From an uncultured Pelagibacteraceae bacterium (GTDB lineage Bacteria; Pseudomonadota; Alphaproteobacteria; Pelagibacterales; Pelagibacteraceae), in NCBI GenBank assembly GCA_902554135.1, contig CACDNJ010000009.1, positions 1 to 20,927 on the forward strand: a stretch of DNA of 20,927 nt, written 5' to 3'. Both the position numbers and the translations under genes were made by a program. Under the pieces are notes generated by a model that saw nothing but the letters and a program-made list of their open reading frames with translations, was not told the DNA's origin and did no database searches. This document shows positions 1 to 6,922 of the stretch, one piece after another. Every line of letters begins with the position of its first letter. Within the stretch, counting starts at the first letter, position 1.

Positions 1-252
1 TAAAGAAATGCTTAACATTTCTTTCGTTGGCGCCATTTCTAAATTTAAAGGAATTTTTAATTTTCTTCTTATGTCTTTTAAATCTAAATCTCTAATATGT
101 CTTCTGTCTTCTCTTAGATGAATTGTTATTGAATGAGCTCCAAATTTTTGTGCCAATAACGCAGCTCTTAAAGGACTAGGATAACTTTCCCCTCTTGCAT
201 TTCTAATGGTAGCAACATGATCAATGTTCACGCCTAACCTGGGTGATTTCAT
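1..252 (-). CDS. pdxJ: Pyridoxine 5'-phosphate synthase (PdxJ), N-terminal part, cut by window edge
   Basis: Cytoplasmic enzyme that condenses 1-deoxy-D-xylulose 5-phosphate with 3-amino-2-oxopropyl phosphate to give pyridoxine 5'-phosphate, in the DXP-dependent vitamin B6 route. The minus strand from 252 reads an open frame of 84 codons that runs off the left end; the family is about 240 residues, so roughly a third is visible. The start has the family signature [16 protein letters not shown] (residues 6-21), followed by a P-x-P-x-RAA stretch, the strand HLREDRRHI (residues 45-53) and [10 protein letters not shown], all typical of PdxJ. Its ATG overlaps the pyrE stop by one base (TAATG), which implies translational coupling as the last visible gene of the dapA-smpB-folK-rsh-pyrE-pdxJ run. 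In alphaproteobacteria pdxJ is commonly followed by acpS, which would lie outside this window. Identity is very likely; only completeness cannot be judged. Confidence 0.93.
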   Translation of the reverse strand, partial: MKSPRLGVNIDHVATIRNARGESYPSPLRAALLAQKFGAHSITIHLREDRRHIRDLDLKDIRRKLKIPLNLEMAPTKEMLSISL

Positions 253-833
253 TATAAATTTCTACTTCCTGGTTTAATAGCTTTTTTGTCTTTTAAATGA
301 TCCGGAATATCTTCTGCTTTGTAGGTTGGAATATCTATTTCAACTTGAGATACGATTTGTTTTTTTATTTTACTTTTACCATTAGATCTATCTATCAAAC
401 AAGCATACCCCACAATTTCTCCTCCTGATTTTGATCCTAAATTCGAACATTCCAAACTTGATTTTCCAGTTGTTATAACATCTTCTACTATCAAAATTTT
501 CTGTCCTTGTTTTATTTCAAATCCTCTTCTTAATTGAAAATTTCCATTCACTCTTTCAGCAAATATTGTTTCCAAGCCTAAAATTCTACCGATTTCATAA
601 CCTATTACAATTCCTCCAATAGCAGGAGATAATATTAAATCTATATTTTTAAATTTCTCTTTAATTTTTTCAGCAAGGGATAAACATATTTCTTTTGCTT
701 TTTTAGGTTTACTTAAAAGTTTTGCGCATTGAACATATTTTTCACTACGAAGCCCAGAGGAAAGAATGAAATGCCCTTCTAATAGAGCATCAGTTTCTTT
801 TAAAATTTTTAAGGACTCTTTGTATGAAAGCAT
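252..833 (-). CDS. pyrE: Orotate phosphoribosyltransferase
   Basis: Transfers the phosphoribosyl group of PRPP to orotate, giving OMP, the fifth step of UMP synthesis, in the cytoplasm. The 193-residue protein has the usual length of the short bacterial type. The substrate-binding start [11 protein letters not shown] lies at residues 20-30, and the PRPP-binding loop [10 protein letters not shown] at 116-125 carries the acidic pair E117-D118. An FAERVNG segment (91-97) precedes the catalytic-loop region. The ATG at 833 is the only start that keeps the conserved N-terminal helix, so the gene overlaps the 3' end of rsh by 44 bases. Its stop overlaps the pdxJ start by one base. pyrB and a pyrC homologue lie about 13 kb away on the other strand, so the pathway is split between transcription units. 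Confidence 0.96.
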   Translation of the reverse strand: MLSYKESLKILKETDALLEGHFILSSGLRSEKYVQCAKLLSKPKKAKEICLSLAEKIKEKFKNIDLILSPAIGGIVIGYEIGRILGLETIFAERVNGNFQLRRGFEIKQGQKILIVEDVITTGKSSLECSNLGSKSGGEIVGYACLIDRSNGKSKIKKQIVSQVEIDIPTYKAEDIPDHLKDKKAIKPGSRNL

Positions 834-2535
834 ACTTTTTCTTTTTATGACGAATTACTTTAAACTTTAAGTTTTCTTGTTTTAGTTGACTTATCAAGTT
901 TGTAAAGTGTTTTAAATCCTTAATTTGTATATCAAATAAGAATTGAAGATATTCTTCACTTCTTTTGGTTAATTCTATATTAATTATGTTGGCATCGTTC
1001 ACACCTATTAATGTACTAACTTTACCAAGAATCCCAGGTTTGTGCGGGAGATCAATAGATAAAGTTGAAGTATATTCTTTCGATTTACTCTCCTTATCTA
1101 AAAGTCTTCCTTGCCAATGTTTCCTGATGGATGCACGGGCTTTTCCTGTTTTACTTGAAGACAGCCAATGTAATGACGGAGAAACTTTTTTTGAAGTTAT
1201 AATTTTTATCATGTCCCCATTTTTAAGAGTTGATTGCAATGGTGAATTTTTTCCATTAATTTCGCATCCAATTGCTGTGTCTCCCACTTTTGTATGTACA
1301 GCATAGGCAAAATCTATAGGTGTTGCATCTCTAGGTAGTTTTATTACCGCTCCATTAGGAGTAAAACAAAAAACGTTATCTTGAAACATTTGAAGTTTTG
1401 TAAATTCAAAATAATGTTCCGGACTTCCTCCGGTTTCAACTATTTCAACAAGATCTCGTAACCAATCATATTCTTTCCATGATAGTTCAGAAAATTTCTC
1501 TGACGATTTATATTTCCAGTGAGAAGCAATTCCTCTTTCTGCAAATTCATGCATTGGCTTCGTACGTATTTGAATTTCTATTCTTTTTTTCATTGGCCCT
1601 ATGACGGCAGTATGAATAGATTTATATTTATTTATTTTTGGAGTTGATATGTAATCTTTAAATTTTCCTGGTATTGCAGAATATTTATTATGAAATACTC
1701 CTAATGTTATATAGCAATCATTAATATTTTTTACTATTACCCTAAAACCAACAATATCTGTAAGTTGTTCTAAAGAAATTCTTTTACTTTGCATCTTTCG
1801 CCAAATAGAAAATGGAGTTTTTTCTCTACCTGTTATTTCAGCTTCTATTTTATTTGATTTCAGTAATTGATTAAGTTCATCAGAAACATTTTTAACAATA
1901 TCTTCTCTCTTATTTTTAATGAAGGATAATCTATTCATAATTAAATTTCTGGCTTCGGAATTTAAAATTGAAAAAGATAAATCTTCTAATTCATCTCTTA
2001 TTCTATTCATCCCCATTCTATCAGCTAAGGGAGCATAAATTTCCATTGTTTCTTTAGCTTTTCTAATTTTTTTATCTTCATCTTTCACATAATGAATTGT
2101 TCTCATGTTATGTAGTCTGTCTGCTAATTTTACTAAAAGAACTCTTATATCTTTAGAGGTGGCAAGTATCAGTTTTCTAAAATTTTCTGCCCTTGAATTT
2201 TCAACAGCTTTTTCTTCTAAGGCTGATATTTTTGTAACACCGTCAACTAAATCTGCGACTTCTTTTCCAAATTCTTTTTTTACAGTATCATAAGTAGCTT
2301 TTGTGTCTTCTACGGTATCGTGTAAAAGGCCAGTAGTAATGGTGGCACTATCTAATTTAAGTTCAGTAAGTATATTTGCCACAGCAACTGGATGGCTAAT
2401 ATACGGAATTCCTTCATCTCTCTTTTGATTTTTGTGTGCTTCTAAAGCAAAATTATAAGCTTTGGTCAAGGCACCTGGGTCAAAAAATTTATTATATGAC
2501 TTAACTTTTTTTATTAATTCTTCATTATTTAACAT
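790..2535 (-). CDS. RelA/SpoT homologue, (p)ppGpp synthetase/hydrolase, compact form lacking helical and zinc-finger regions
   Basis: Long RSH-type enzyme of the stringent response, expected to make and degrade (p)ppGpp. An N-terminal HD hydrolase domain is intact by motif: H48, H72-D73, E76-D77, D139 and N143. The synthetase domain spans about 232-345, with GREKTPFSIWRKM (236-248), a KFKD motif (291-294) of the RXKD bifunctional class rather than RelA EXDD, and catalytic-type E320 and Q322. A TGS domain covers about 387-450. An ACT-like domain follows directly at about 490-560. Full-length SpoT/Rel proteins are about 700-750 residues, with a helical domain and a cysteine-containing zinc-finger domain between TGS and ACT; here only about 40 residues separate them and the CCHP-type motif is absent. 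The usual NGY of the synthetase reads NKY (302-304). The gene overlaps folK by 11 bases and pyrE by 44. It is probably the only long RSH in such a genome (inference). Confidence 0.93.
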   Translation of the reverse strand: MLNNEELIKKVKSYNKFFDPGALTKAYNFALEAHKNQKRDEGIPYISHPVAVANILTELKLDSATITTGLLHDTVEDTKATYDTVKKEFGKEVADLVDGVTKISALEEKAVENSRAENFRKLILATSKDIRVLLVKLADRLHNMRTIHYVKDEDKKIRKAKETMEIYAPLADRMGMNRIRDELEDLSFSILNSEARNLIMNRLSFIKNKREDIVKNVSDELNQLLKSNKIEAEITGREKTPFSIWRKMQSKRISLEQLTDIVGFRVIVKNINDCYITLGVFHNKYSAIPGKFKDYISTPKINKYKSIHTAVIGPMKKRIEIQIRTKPMHEFAERGIASHWKYKSSEKFSELSWKEYDWLRDLVEIVETGGSPEHYFEFTKLQMFQDNVFCFTPNGAVIKLPRDATPIDFAYAVHTKVGDTAIGCEINGKNSPLQSTLKNGDMIKIITSKKVSPSLHWLSSSKTGKARASIRKHWQGRLLDKESKSKEYTSTLSIDLPHKPGILGKVSTLIGVNDANIINIELTKRSEEYLQFLFDIQIKDLKHFTNLISQLKQENLKFKVIRHKKKKYAFIQRVLKNFKRN

Positions 2536-3055
2536 ACTTGTTTATATCATTTTGAGATAATTTTGTAATCTCATTATTAGAACTTTTAAGATCTTTAATC
2601 AAAACATCTATATTTTTTTTCGTTACAGGATGGCTCCAATTTGGAGAAATCTCCTTTAGTGGGTACAAAACAAAATTTCTGTTACTCACCTCTTTGTGAG
2701 GCAATGTTAACTCTATATTAGAAAATTTAAAATTCATTATTTTTCTTTTATAATCAATAATGTCTAGATCGCAGGTTCTTGGATCATTCTTTTTATTTCT
2801 TTTTCTTTCTAATTTTTCTTCAATACCAATTAAAATAGACATTAAATCATGGGGCGATAAGTTGGATTCTACCGAAATAACAATATTTATAAATTTTGGA
2901 TCTTTTTTGTTTGGATAGGAAAAAGTTTCATAAAAACTAGATTTTTTTATTAATTTAATTTTTTTTTTCTGTAAAAAAGAAATTGCTAATTCTATATTCT
3001 TAAATCTATTTCCAAAGCTTGATGTTAAGTTCGAACCAATACCTATGTAAATCAT
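2525..3055 (-). CDS. folK: 2-amino-4-hydroxy-6-hydroxymethyldihydropteridine pyrophosphokinase (HPPK)
   Basis: Transfers pyrophosphate from ATP to 6-hydroxymethyl-7,8-dihydropterin in folate synthesis, just before dihydropteroate synthase. The 176-residue protein has the usual length. It starts with IGIGSNL (residues 4-10), contains a SSFYETF strand (39-45), and has the HPPK signature DPRTCDLDII at 91-100, where D96 and D98 are the magnesium-binding aspartates. A conserved LPHKEVSNRNFVLYPL segment follows, matching the family's LPHP..R.FVL.PL. No other folate gene is adjacent. The stop lies inside the start of rsh (11-base overlap), so the two are probably translationally coupled. smpB ends two bases upstream of the ATG. 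In many alphaproteobacteria rpoZ (RNA polymerase omega) lies between folK and the rsh gene; it is absent here. Confidence 0.95.
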   Translation of the reverse strand: MIYIGIGSNLTSSFGNRFKNIELAISFLQKKKIKLIKKSSFYETFSYPNKKDPKFINIVISVESNLSPHDLMSILIGIEEKLERKRNKKNDPRTCDLDIIDYKRKIMNFKFSNIELTLPHKEVSNRNFVLYPLKEISPNWSHPVTKKNIDVLIKDLKSSNNEITKLSQNDINKYVK

Positions 3056-3057
3056 AT

Positions 3058-3528
3058 TTACTTATTTTTGCTTAATACTCTTGCTTTTTCTCTATCCCAA
3101 TCTCTTTTTTTCTTAACGTGTCTTTTATCATAAAGTTTCTTACCTTTGGCAATAGCTATTTCTACTTTTGCTTTTCCTTTTTTAAAGTACATTTTAGTGG
3201 GAATGATAGTTAGTCCCTCTCTGTTAATCTTTCCGATTACTTTGTTAATCTCTCTTTTGTTAAGCAAAAGTTTTCTAAAGTCTCTGGGGTTATGGTTGTT
3301 ATAACTAGATTCTTTGTATAGAGGTATATATGAATTAATCAAATATATTTCCCCATTATTATCTGCAGCGTAAGCGTCGGTTATATTGGCCTTGCCATCT
3401 CTAAGTGATTTAACCTCGGATCCTTTTAAAACTATCCCTGCCTCTAATATTTCTTGAAAAAAATAGTTAAATCTTGCTTTTCGATTGTTACAAACAATTT
3501 TTATGCCGATATTTTTTTTTGCTTTCAT
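3058..3528 (-). CDS. smpB: SsrA-binding protein SmpB
   Basis: Small RNA-binding protein that delivers tmRNA to stalled ribosomes in trans-translation. I place the start at the ATG at 3528, giving 156 residues. A longer frame reaches 3621, but its extra 31 residues lie inside dapA and resemble no SmpB. The chosen ATG overlaps the dapA stop by one base (TAATG). Visible family features are NRKARFNYF (residues 15-23), the [19 protein letters not shown] core, and the C-terminal basic tail with [12 protein letters not shown], which inserts into the mRNA channel on stalled ribosomes. smpB next to dapA is a common alphaproteobacterial arrangement. The tmRNA gene itself is not in this window. Confidence 0.96.
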   Translation of the reverse strand: MKAKKNIGIKIVCNNRKARFNYFFQEILEAGIVLKGSEVKSLRDGKANITDAYAADNNGEIYLINSYIPLYKESSYNNHNPRDFRKLLLNKREINKVIGKINREGLTIIPTKMYFKKGKAKVEIAIAKGKKLYDKRHVKKKRDWDREKARVLSKNK

Positions 3529-4400
3529 TAAAGCAGTTTGGCAATTTTTAGAGCTTTTTCTACTTCCTTTTTTGTTTTCTCTGTTACTTTCACAAGTGGC
3601 AATCTTACTTCGTCTGAACACAAATTTAATAGACTTGCCGCATATTTAACAGGGCTCGGATTGCTTTCTATAAATAAAGATTTGTGCAAAGGCATTAATT
3701 TTTCATTAATTTCTTTTGCTTTTTTATTATTTTTATTCAAACAAGCCTCTTGAAATTCGGAACACAATTTTGCTGCAACATTTGCACTTACAGAAATACA
3801 TCCTACACCACCTCGCATATTGAATTCTAATGCTGTTCCATCTTCTCCAGATAATTGGATAAATTCTGGACCCATTTTTTTTAATTGTTGATCAACTCTA
3901 TTTAAATTTGCTGTTGCATCTTTAACTCCAGCAATATTTTTTAATTCAAAAAGTCTTGCCATAGTATCAACTGACATATCAATAACTGATCTTGGAGGTA
4001 TATTGTAAATAATAATTGGTATCCCTACACTGTCATTGATTGATTTGTAATGTTGATACAATCCTTCCTGTGTTGGTTTATTATAATATGGCGTAACTAT
4101 TAATAATCCATCTGCTCCCGATTTTTCAGCATGTCTTGATAGTTCAATCGCTTCGGCAGTAGAATTCGAACCAGTCCCAGCAATAACGGGGATCTTTCCC
4201 TTACATTCCTTAACTGCAATTTCAATTACTTTTTTATGCTCATCGTGGTTTAGGGTTGGTGATTCACCCGTGGTACCAGCAGGAACTACCCCTTTTGTTC
4301 CATTAGCAATGTGATGCTGGATAAGTGATGCGTATTTCTCCTGATCCAGAACATTATTTTTGAATGGTGTTACTAAAGCTACAATTGAACCTTTAAACAT
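3528..4400 (-). CDS. dapA: 4-hydroxy-tetrahydrodipicolinate synthase
   Basis: Condenses pyruvate with aspartate 4-semialdehyde, the first committed step to diaminopimelate and lysine; the enzyme is a cytoplasmic TIM barrel, usually a tetramer. The 290-residue protein has the full expected length. All key residues sit one position before those of the E. coli enzyme: T43-T44 in [10 protein letters not shown]106 in [10 protein letters not shown]132, R137 in YNIPPRS, and the Schiff-base lysine K160 in GVKDA. The start at 4400 is fixed by the canonical opening [13 protein letters not shown]. It is the first gene of the minus-strand run dapA-smpB-folK-rsh-pyrE-pdxJ. A candidate promoter (TTGAAA, 17 bases, TATAAA) lies so close that the transcript could begin at or beside the ATG. 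Confidence 0.97.
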   Translation of the reverse strand: MFKGSIVALVTPFKNNVLDQEKYASLIQHHIANGTKGVVPAGTTGESPTLNHDEHKKVIEIAVKECKGKIPVIAGTGSNSTAEAIELSRHAEKSGADGLLIVTPYYNKPTQEGLYQHYKSINDSVGIPIIIYNIPPRSVIDMSVDTMARLFELKNIAGVKDATANLNRVDQQLKKMGPEFIQLSGEDGTALEFNMRGGVGCISVSANVAAKLCSEFQEACLNKNNKKAKEINEKLMPLHKSLFIESNPSPVKYAASLLNLCSDEVRLPLVKVTEKTKKEVEKALKIAKLL

Positions 4401-4413
4401 AATTCTTTATATA
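4385..4413 (+). promoter_or_regulatory. Candidate sigma70 promoter for the transglycosylase gene
   Basis: TTGAAC at 4385-4390 and TATATA at 4408-4413 are separated by 17 bases, the ideal spacing, and would start transcription near 4420, about 20 bases before the ATG at 4441. The -35 lies inside the first codons of dapA. The -10 overlaps that of the opposing dapA promoter. The DNA is very AT-rich, so chance matches are common. The narrow 40-base divergent gap makes some promoter here necessary. Confidence 0.4.
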
Positions 4414-4434
4414 GTAATAAATTTAATCTTTCAA
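4406..4434 (-). promoter_or_regulatory. Candidate sigma70 promoter for the dapA run, possibly leaderless
   Basis: On the minus strand TTGAAA (4434-4429) and TATAAA (4411-4406) are 17 bases apart. A start 6-8 bases after the -10 falls at about 4400-4398, which is the dapA ATG itself, so the mRNA would have little or no 5' leader. No ribosome-binding site is visible upstream of the ATG, which fits. The assignment is by consensus only. Confidence 0.4.
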
Positions 4435-4440
4435 AATTTT

Positions 4441-6786
4441 ATGCTTAAACATTTAATTAGTCTAGTTTTTTTATTGATTAGTTTCTCTTGTTTGTCTGTA
4501 TTCTCAGATACAACTTCTGTAATTCTGCCTAAAACAAAACCAAAGGATTTATCAAGTATTGTTAAAGAAAAAACATCTCAAATTTTACCTGAAAAAAAAC
4601 CTTCTGTTAAAGCAAAAAAAATTAATAAGAAAATATTTCTCCTACCAAAAGAAAAACCTTCCAGGATAAAATCTAACAAGGTATTGGTTAAAAAAAAGTT
4701 AAAAAAACCCCCGGCTAAAGTTATTGAAAAAGAAAAAGTTGTAGAAAAAATTAAGATCAAAAATAAAGAAGAAAAAGTTGTTTCCACTAAAGTTTTTGAA
4801 AAAAATAGTGATGGCACATACTTATTACCAGAAAAAAAACCAATAACTTATAAAAAAACTACTTCAAAAGTAGAAGAAAAGTCTCAGGTTTTGTCTAAAA
4901 AAGATTATGCGTATGCACAAGAAATATTTTCAAATATATCTCAAAAGAAATGGAGCACTGTCTTTCCTCTTATGAAAAAGGTGAAAGATAAAGATTTTAA
5001 AAATTTAGTATCCTGGATCTATTTAAAAGAAAGAAGTAACAAGGCAAGTTTTGATGATTACATAAAATTTATAGATAAAAATCCTGACTATCCTAGAATA
5101 AATAGGCTTAAATATCTTGCTGAACATAAAATAAATCTAAATACTACAAGCCCTAATACAGTAATCGGATGGTTTCTTTCAAATCCACCTTTGAGTGGTT
5201 ATGGAAAAATAAAACTTGCTGAATCTTATTTTCTCAAAGGTGAAAATTCTGAAGGTTCCAGACTTTTAAAAGAAGGTTGGATAAATGCTTCTTTGAGTTC
5301 AAAAGACCTTAGATATTTAAATAAAAAATATAAGAAAATTTTAAATTCATCTGATCATTTAAAAAGAGCTGAGTACATGGCTTGGGAATATAAATATTGG
5401 GATCTCAAAAGAATTTTAAGATACTTACCCAAAGATTATAGAGCACTATACAACGCAAGACAAATTGTAATGAGCAGTTCTTACGGCGTTGATAAAGCTA
5501 TAGCAAACGTCCCTCCTAAATTTAAAAATGACATGGGATTAAATTATGACAGATTGAAATGGAGGAGGAGAAGAGGAAGATTAGAGTCGTCTCTTGAAAT
5601 TATAGATAAAGCTCCAAATAATAAAGATTCATTGGTAAGACCAGATTTATGGTGGAAAGAAAGAGCAATTATATCTAGATCTTTAATATATAAAAAGAAA
5701 TATCTAAAAGCTTATGAGGTTGCAAAAAATCATTCTTTAACTGAAGGACCTGAATTTGCAGAAGCAGAATGGATGTCTGGTTGGATATCTTTAACTTTTT
5801 TAAAGGATCCAAATTCAGCTTTAAGACATTTTAAAAATTTTTATGAAAATGTTGGTTATCCAATCAGTCTAGCTAGAGGAGCTTACTGGATAGGCTTAAC
5901 TTATGAAAAACTTGGAAATGATCAGCTGTCTAAAAAGTTTTATCAGGAAGGTTCAAAGTATTTAACAACGTATTATGGACAGTTATCTTTTCAAAAAATA
6001 AAACCGTTTGAAGAATTTGAATTAAAAGATGAATCTAAATATTCTGAAAAATACGAAAAAGAATTTTATGAAAATCCTTTAACAAAACACGTAATACTTT
6101 TAAAAGAGATAAATAAAACAAAATACAGTAAAGATATAATAAAACATTTGGCTGAATTAGATATAGAACAAGGAAGTGAAGTTCTTGCTGCAAAGTTAGC
6201 TACTGAAATTGGAAGATATGATTATGCAATTCAAGTTTCAAAAAAAGCATCCTATGAAAAACGTTTTTATAATAGATTTAATTACCCAATTATAAATACT
6301 CCTTCTATGATTAATAATAAAGCAATGCCATCACAGGAGATTATATTAGCAATTACACGTCAAGAAAGTGAGTTTGATCCTAAAGCAAATAGTTACGCGG
6401 GTGCTAAAGGAATGATGCAGCTTATGACTTATACCGCAAAACTTGTAGCCAAACAGATGAATGTTCGTTATAGCAAAAGCAAATTAACTTCTGATCCTGA
6501 ATACAATATTAGATTAGGAACTTATTATTTTAATTCACTATTAAACGAATACAAAGAAGTTTACCCTTTTGCTATTGCCGCATATAACGCTGGGCCTAAA
6601 AGAGTGCGATATTGGAGAAAAATAAATGGTGATCCAAGTAAAAAAGCCATTGATTATATTAACTGGATAGAATTAATAAGATTTGAAGAAACAAGAAATT
6701 ATGTTCAAAGAGTTTTGGAAAACGCAAATGTATACAAATACATGCTTAACCAAAAACCAGTAAAGCTAGATAATTTTTTCAAATAA
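4441..6786 (+). CDS. slt: Soluble lytic murein transglycosylase, Slt70-like
   Basis: Periplasmic enzyme that cleaves the MurNAc-GlcNAc bond of peptidoglycan to give 1,6-anhydro-muropeptides. I use the ATG at 4441 (781 residues), because it opens directly onto a signal peptide: a basic start, then a hydrophobic stretch at about residues 5-21. An in-frame ATG at 4360 would put 27 non-secretory residues in front and overlap dapA. C17 could be a lipoprotein cysteine, but the preceding residues fit a lipobox poorly. Residues 23-150 are a lysine/proline-rich, probably disordered segment with four (I/L)LPxxKP repeats. A helical superhelix with SLT-repeat character follows (about 160-620). The catalytic domain starts near 630, with RQESEF (catalytic glutamate E642), GAKGMMQLM and AAYNAGP (713-719). 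The gene stands alone, divergent from dapA and convergent with the tRNA gene. Confidence 0.94.
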   Translation: MLKHLISLVFLLISFSCLSVFSDTTSVILPKTKPKDLSSIVKEKTSQILPEKKPSVKAKKINKKIFLLPKEKPSRIKSNKVLVKKKLKKPPAKVIEKEKVVEKIKIKNKEEKVVSTKVFEKNSDGTYLLPEKKPITYKKTTSKVEEKSQVLSKKDYAYAQEIFSNISQKKWSTVFPLMKKVKDKDFKNLVSWIYLKERSNKASFDDYIKFIDKNPDYPRINRLKYLAEHKINLNTTSPNTVIGWFLSNPPLSGYGKIKLAESYFLKGENSEGSRLLKEGWINASLSSKDLRYLNKKYKKILNSSDHLKRAEYMAWEYKYWDLKRILRYLPKDYRALYNARQIVMSSSYGVDKAIANVPPKFKNDMGLNYDRLKWRRRRGRLESSLEIIDKAPNNKDSLVRPDLWWKERAIISRSLIYKKKYLKAYEVAKNHSLTEGPEFAEAEWMSGWISLTFLKDPNSALRHFKNFYENVGYPISLARGAYWIGLTYEKLGNDQLSKKFYQEGSKYLTTYYGQLSFQKIKPFEEFELKDESKYSEKYEKEFYENPLTKHVILLKEINKTKYSKDIIKHLAELDIEQGSEVLAAKLATEIGRYDYAIQVSKKASYEKRFYNRFNYPIINTPSMINNKAMPSQEIILAITRQESEFDPKANSYAGAKGMMQLMTYTAKLVAKQMNVRYSKSKLTSDPEYNIRLGTYYFNSLLNEYKEVYPFAIAAYNAGPKRVRYWRKINGDPSKKAIDYINWIELIRFEETRNYVQRVLENANVYKYMLNQKPVKLDNFFK
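4522..4842 (+). repeat. Four LPxxKP repeats in a Lys/Pro-rich linker of the transglycosylase
   Basis: The encoded motif (I/L)LPxxKP occurs four times: residues 28-34 (ILPKTKP), 48-54 (ILPEKKP), 67-73 (LLPKEKP) and 128-134 (LLPEKKP). Spacing is about 20 residues for the first three and then a larger gap filled with lysine/glutamate-rich sequence. The DNA copies differ in third positions, so the motif appears conserved at protein level rather than by recent duplication. It lies between the signal peptide and the structured enzyme. A role in cell-wall or partner binding, or as a periplasmic spacer, is inference. Confidence 0.8.
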
Positions 6787-6799
6787 CATCGGTAATAAA

Positions 6800-6892
6800 T
6801 GGCGGTGAGGGTGGGATTCGAACCCACGGTAGATTGTTACACCTACGGAAATTTAGCAAACTTCTGGTTTAAACCAGCTCACCCACCTCACC
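6800..6892 (-). tRNA. tRNA-Ser (anticodon GCU)
   Basis: The minus strand folds as a class II tRNA of 93 bases. The 7-bp acceptor stem is GGUGAGG/CCUCACC, discriminator base G, with CCA encoded at 6802-6800. The D arm uses GGU/ACC. The anticodon stem GAAGU/AUUUC closes the 7-base loop UUGCUAA with anticodon GCU (6857-6855), which reads AGC and AGU serine codons. A long variable arm, stem GUAGGU/AUCUAC, is diagnostic of a serine-type tRNA. The T arm is GUGGG-UUCGAAU-CCCAC. It lies 30 bases after the MATE stop codon on the same strand and 13 bases from the end of the convergent transglycosylase gene. A TATAAA sits 11 bases before the mature 5' end but has no good -35, so it may have its own promoter or be processed from the gatCAB-MATE transcript. 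Confidence 0.97.
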
Positions 6893-6922
6893 AAACATTT
6901 AGCTTTATATAACATTATGTTG

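Noticed and set aside
965..1306. Plus-strand reading frame of 113 codons opposite rsh
   Set aside because: It is a shadow of a strongly conserved coding region, with no recognisable domain.
3529..3621. 31-residue N-terminal extension of SmpB
   Set aside because: It lies wholly within dapA, has no SmpB similarity, and the internal ATG at 3528 overlaps the dapA stop in the usual TAATG way.
4360..4440. Upstream ATG extending the transglycosylase by 27 residues
   Set aside because: It overlaps dapA, adds a non-secretory N-terminus before a clear signal peptide, and lies upstream of the best promoter.
4578..4817. Minus-strand reading frame opposite the Lys/Pro-rich linker
   Set aside because: Its phenylalanine-rich sequence is simply the complement of AAA/GAA lysine and glutamate codons.
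6800..6892. tRNA-Ser as an integration site of a mobile element
   Set aside because: No integrase, no repeated tRNA 3' fragment and no transposase were found in the window.
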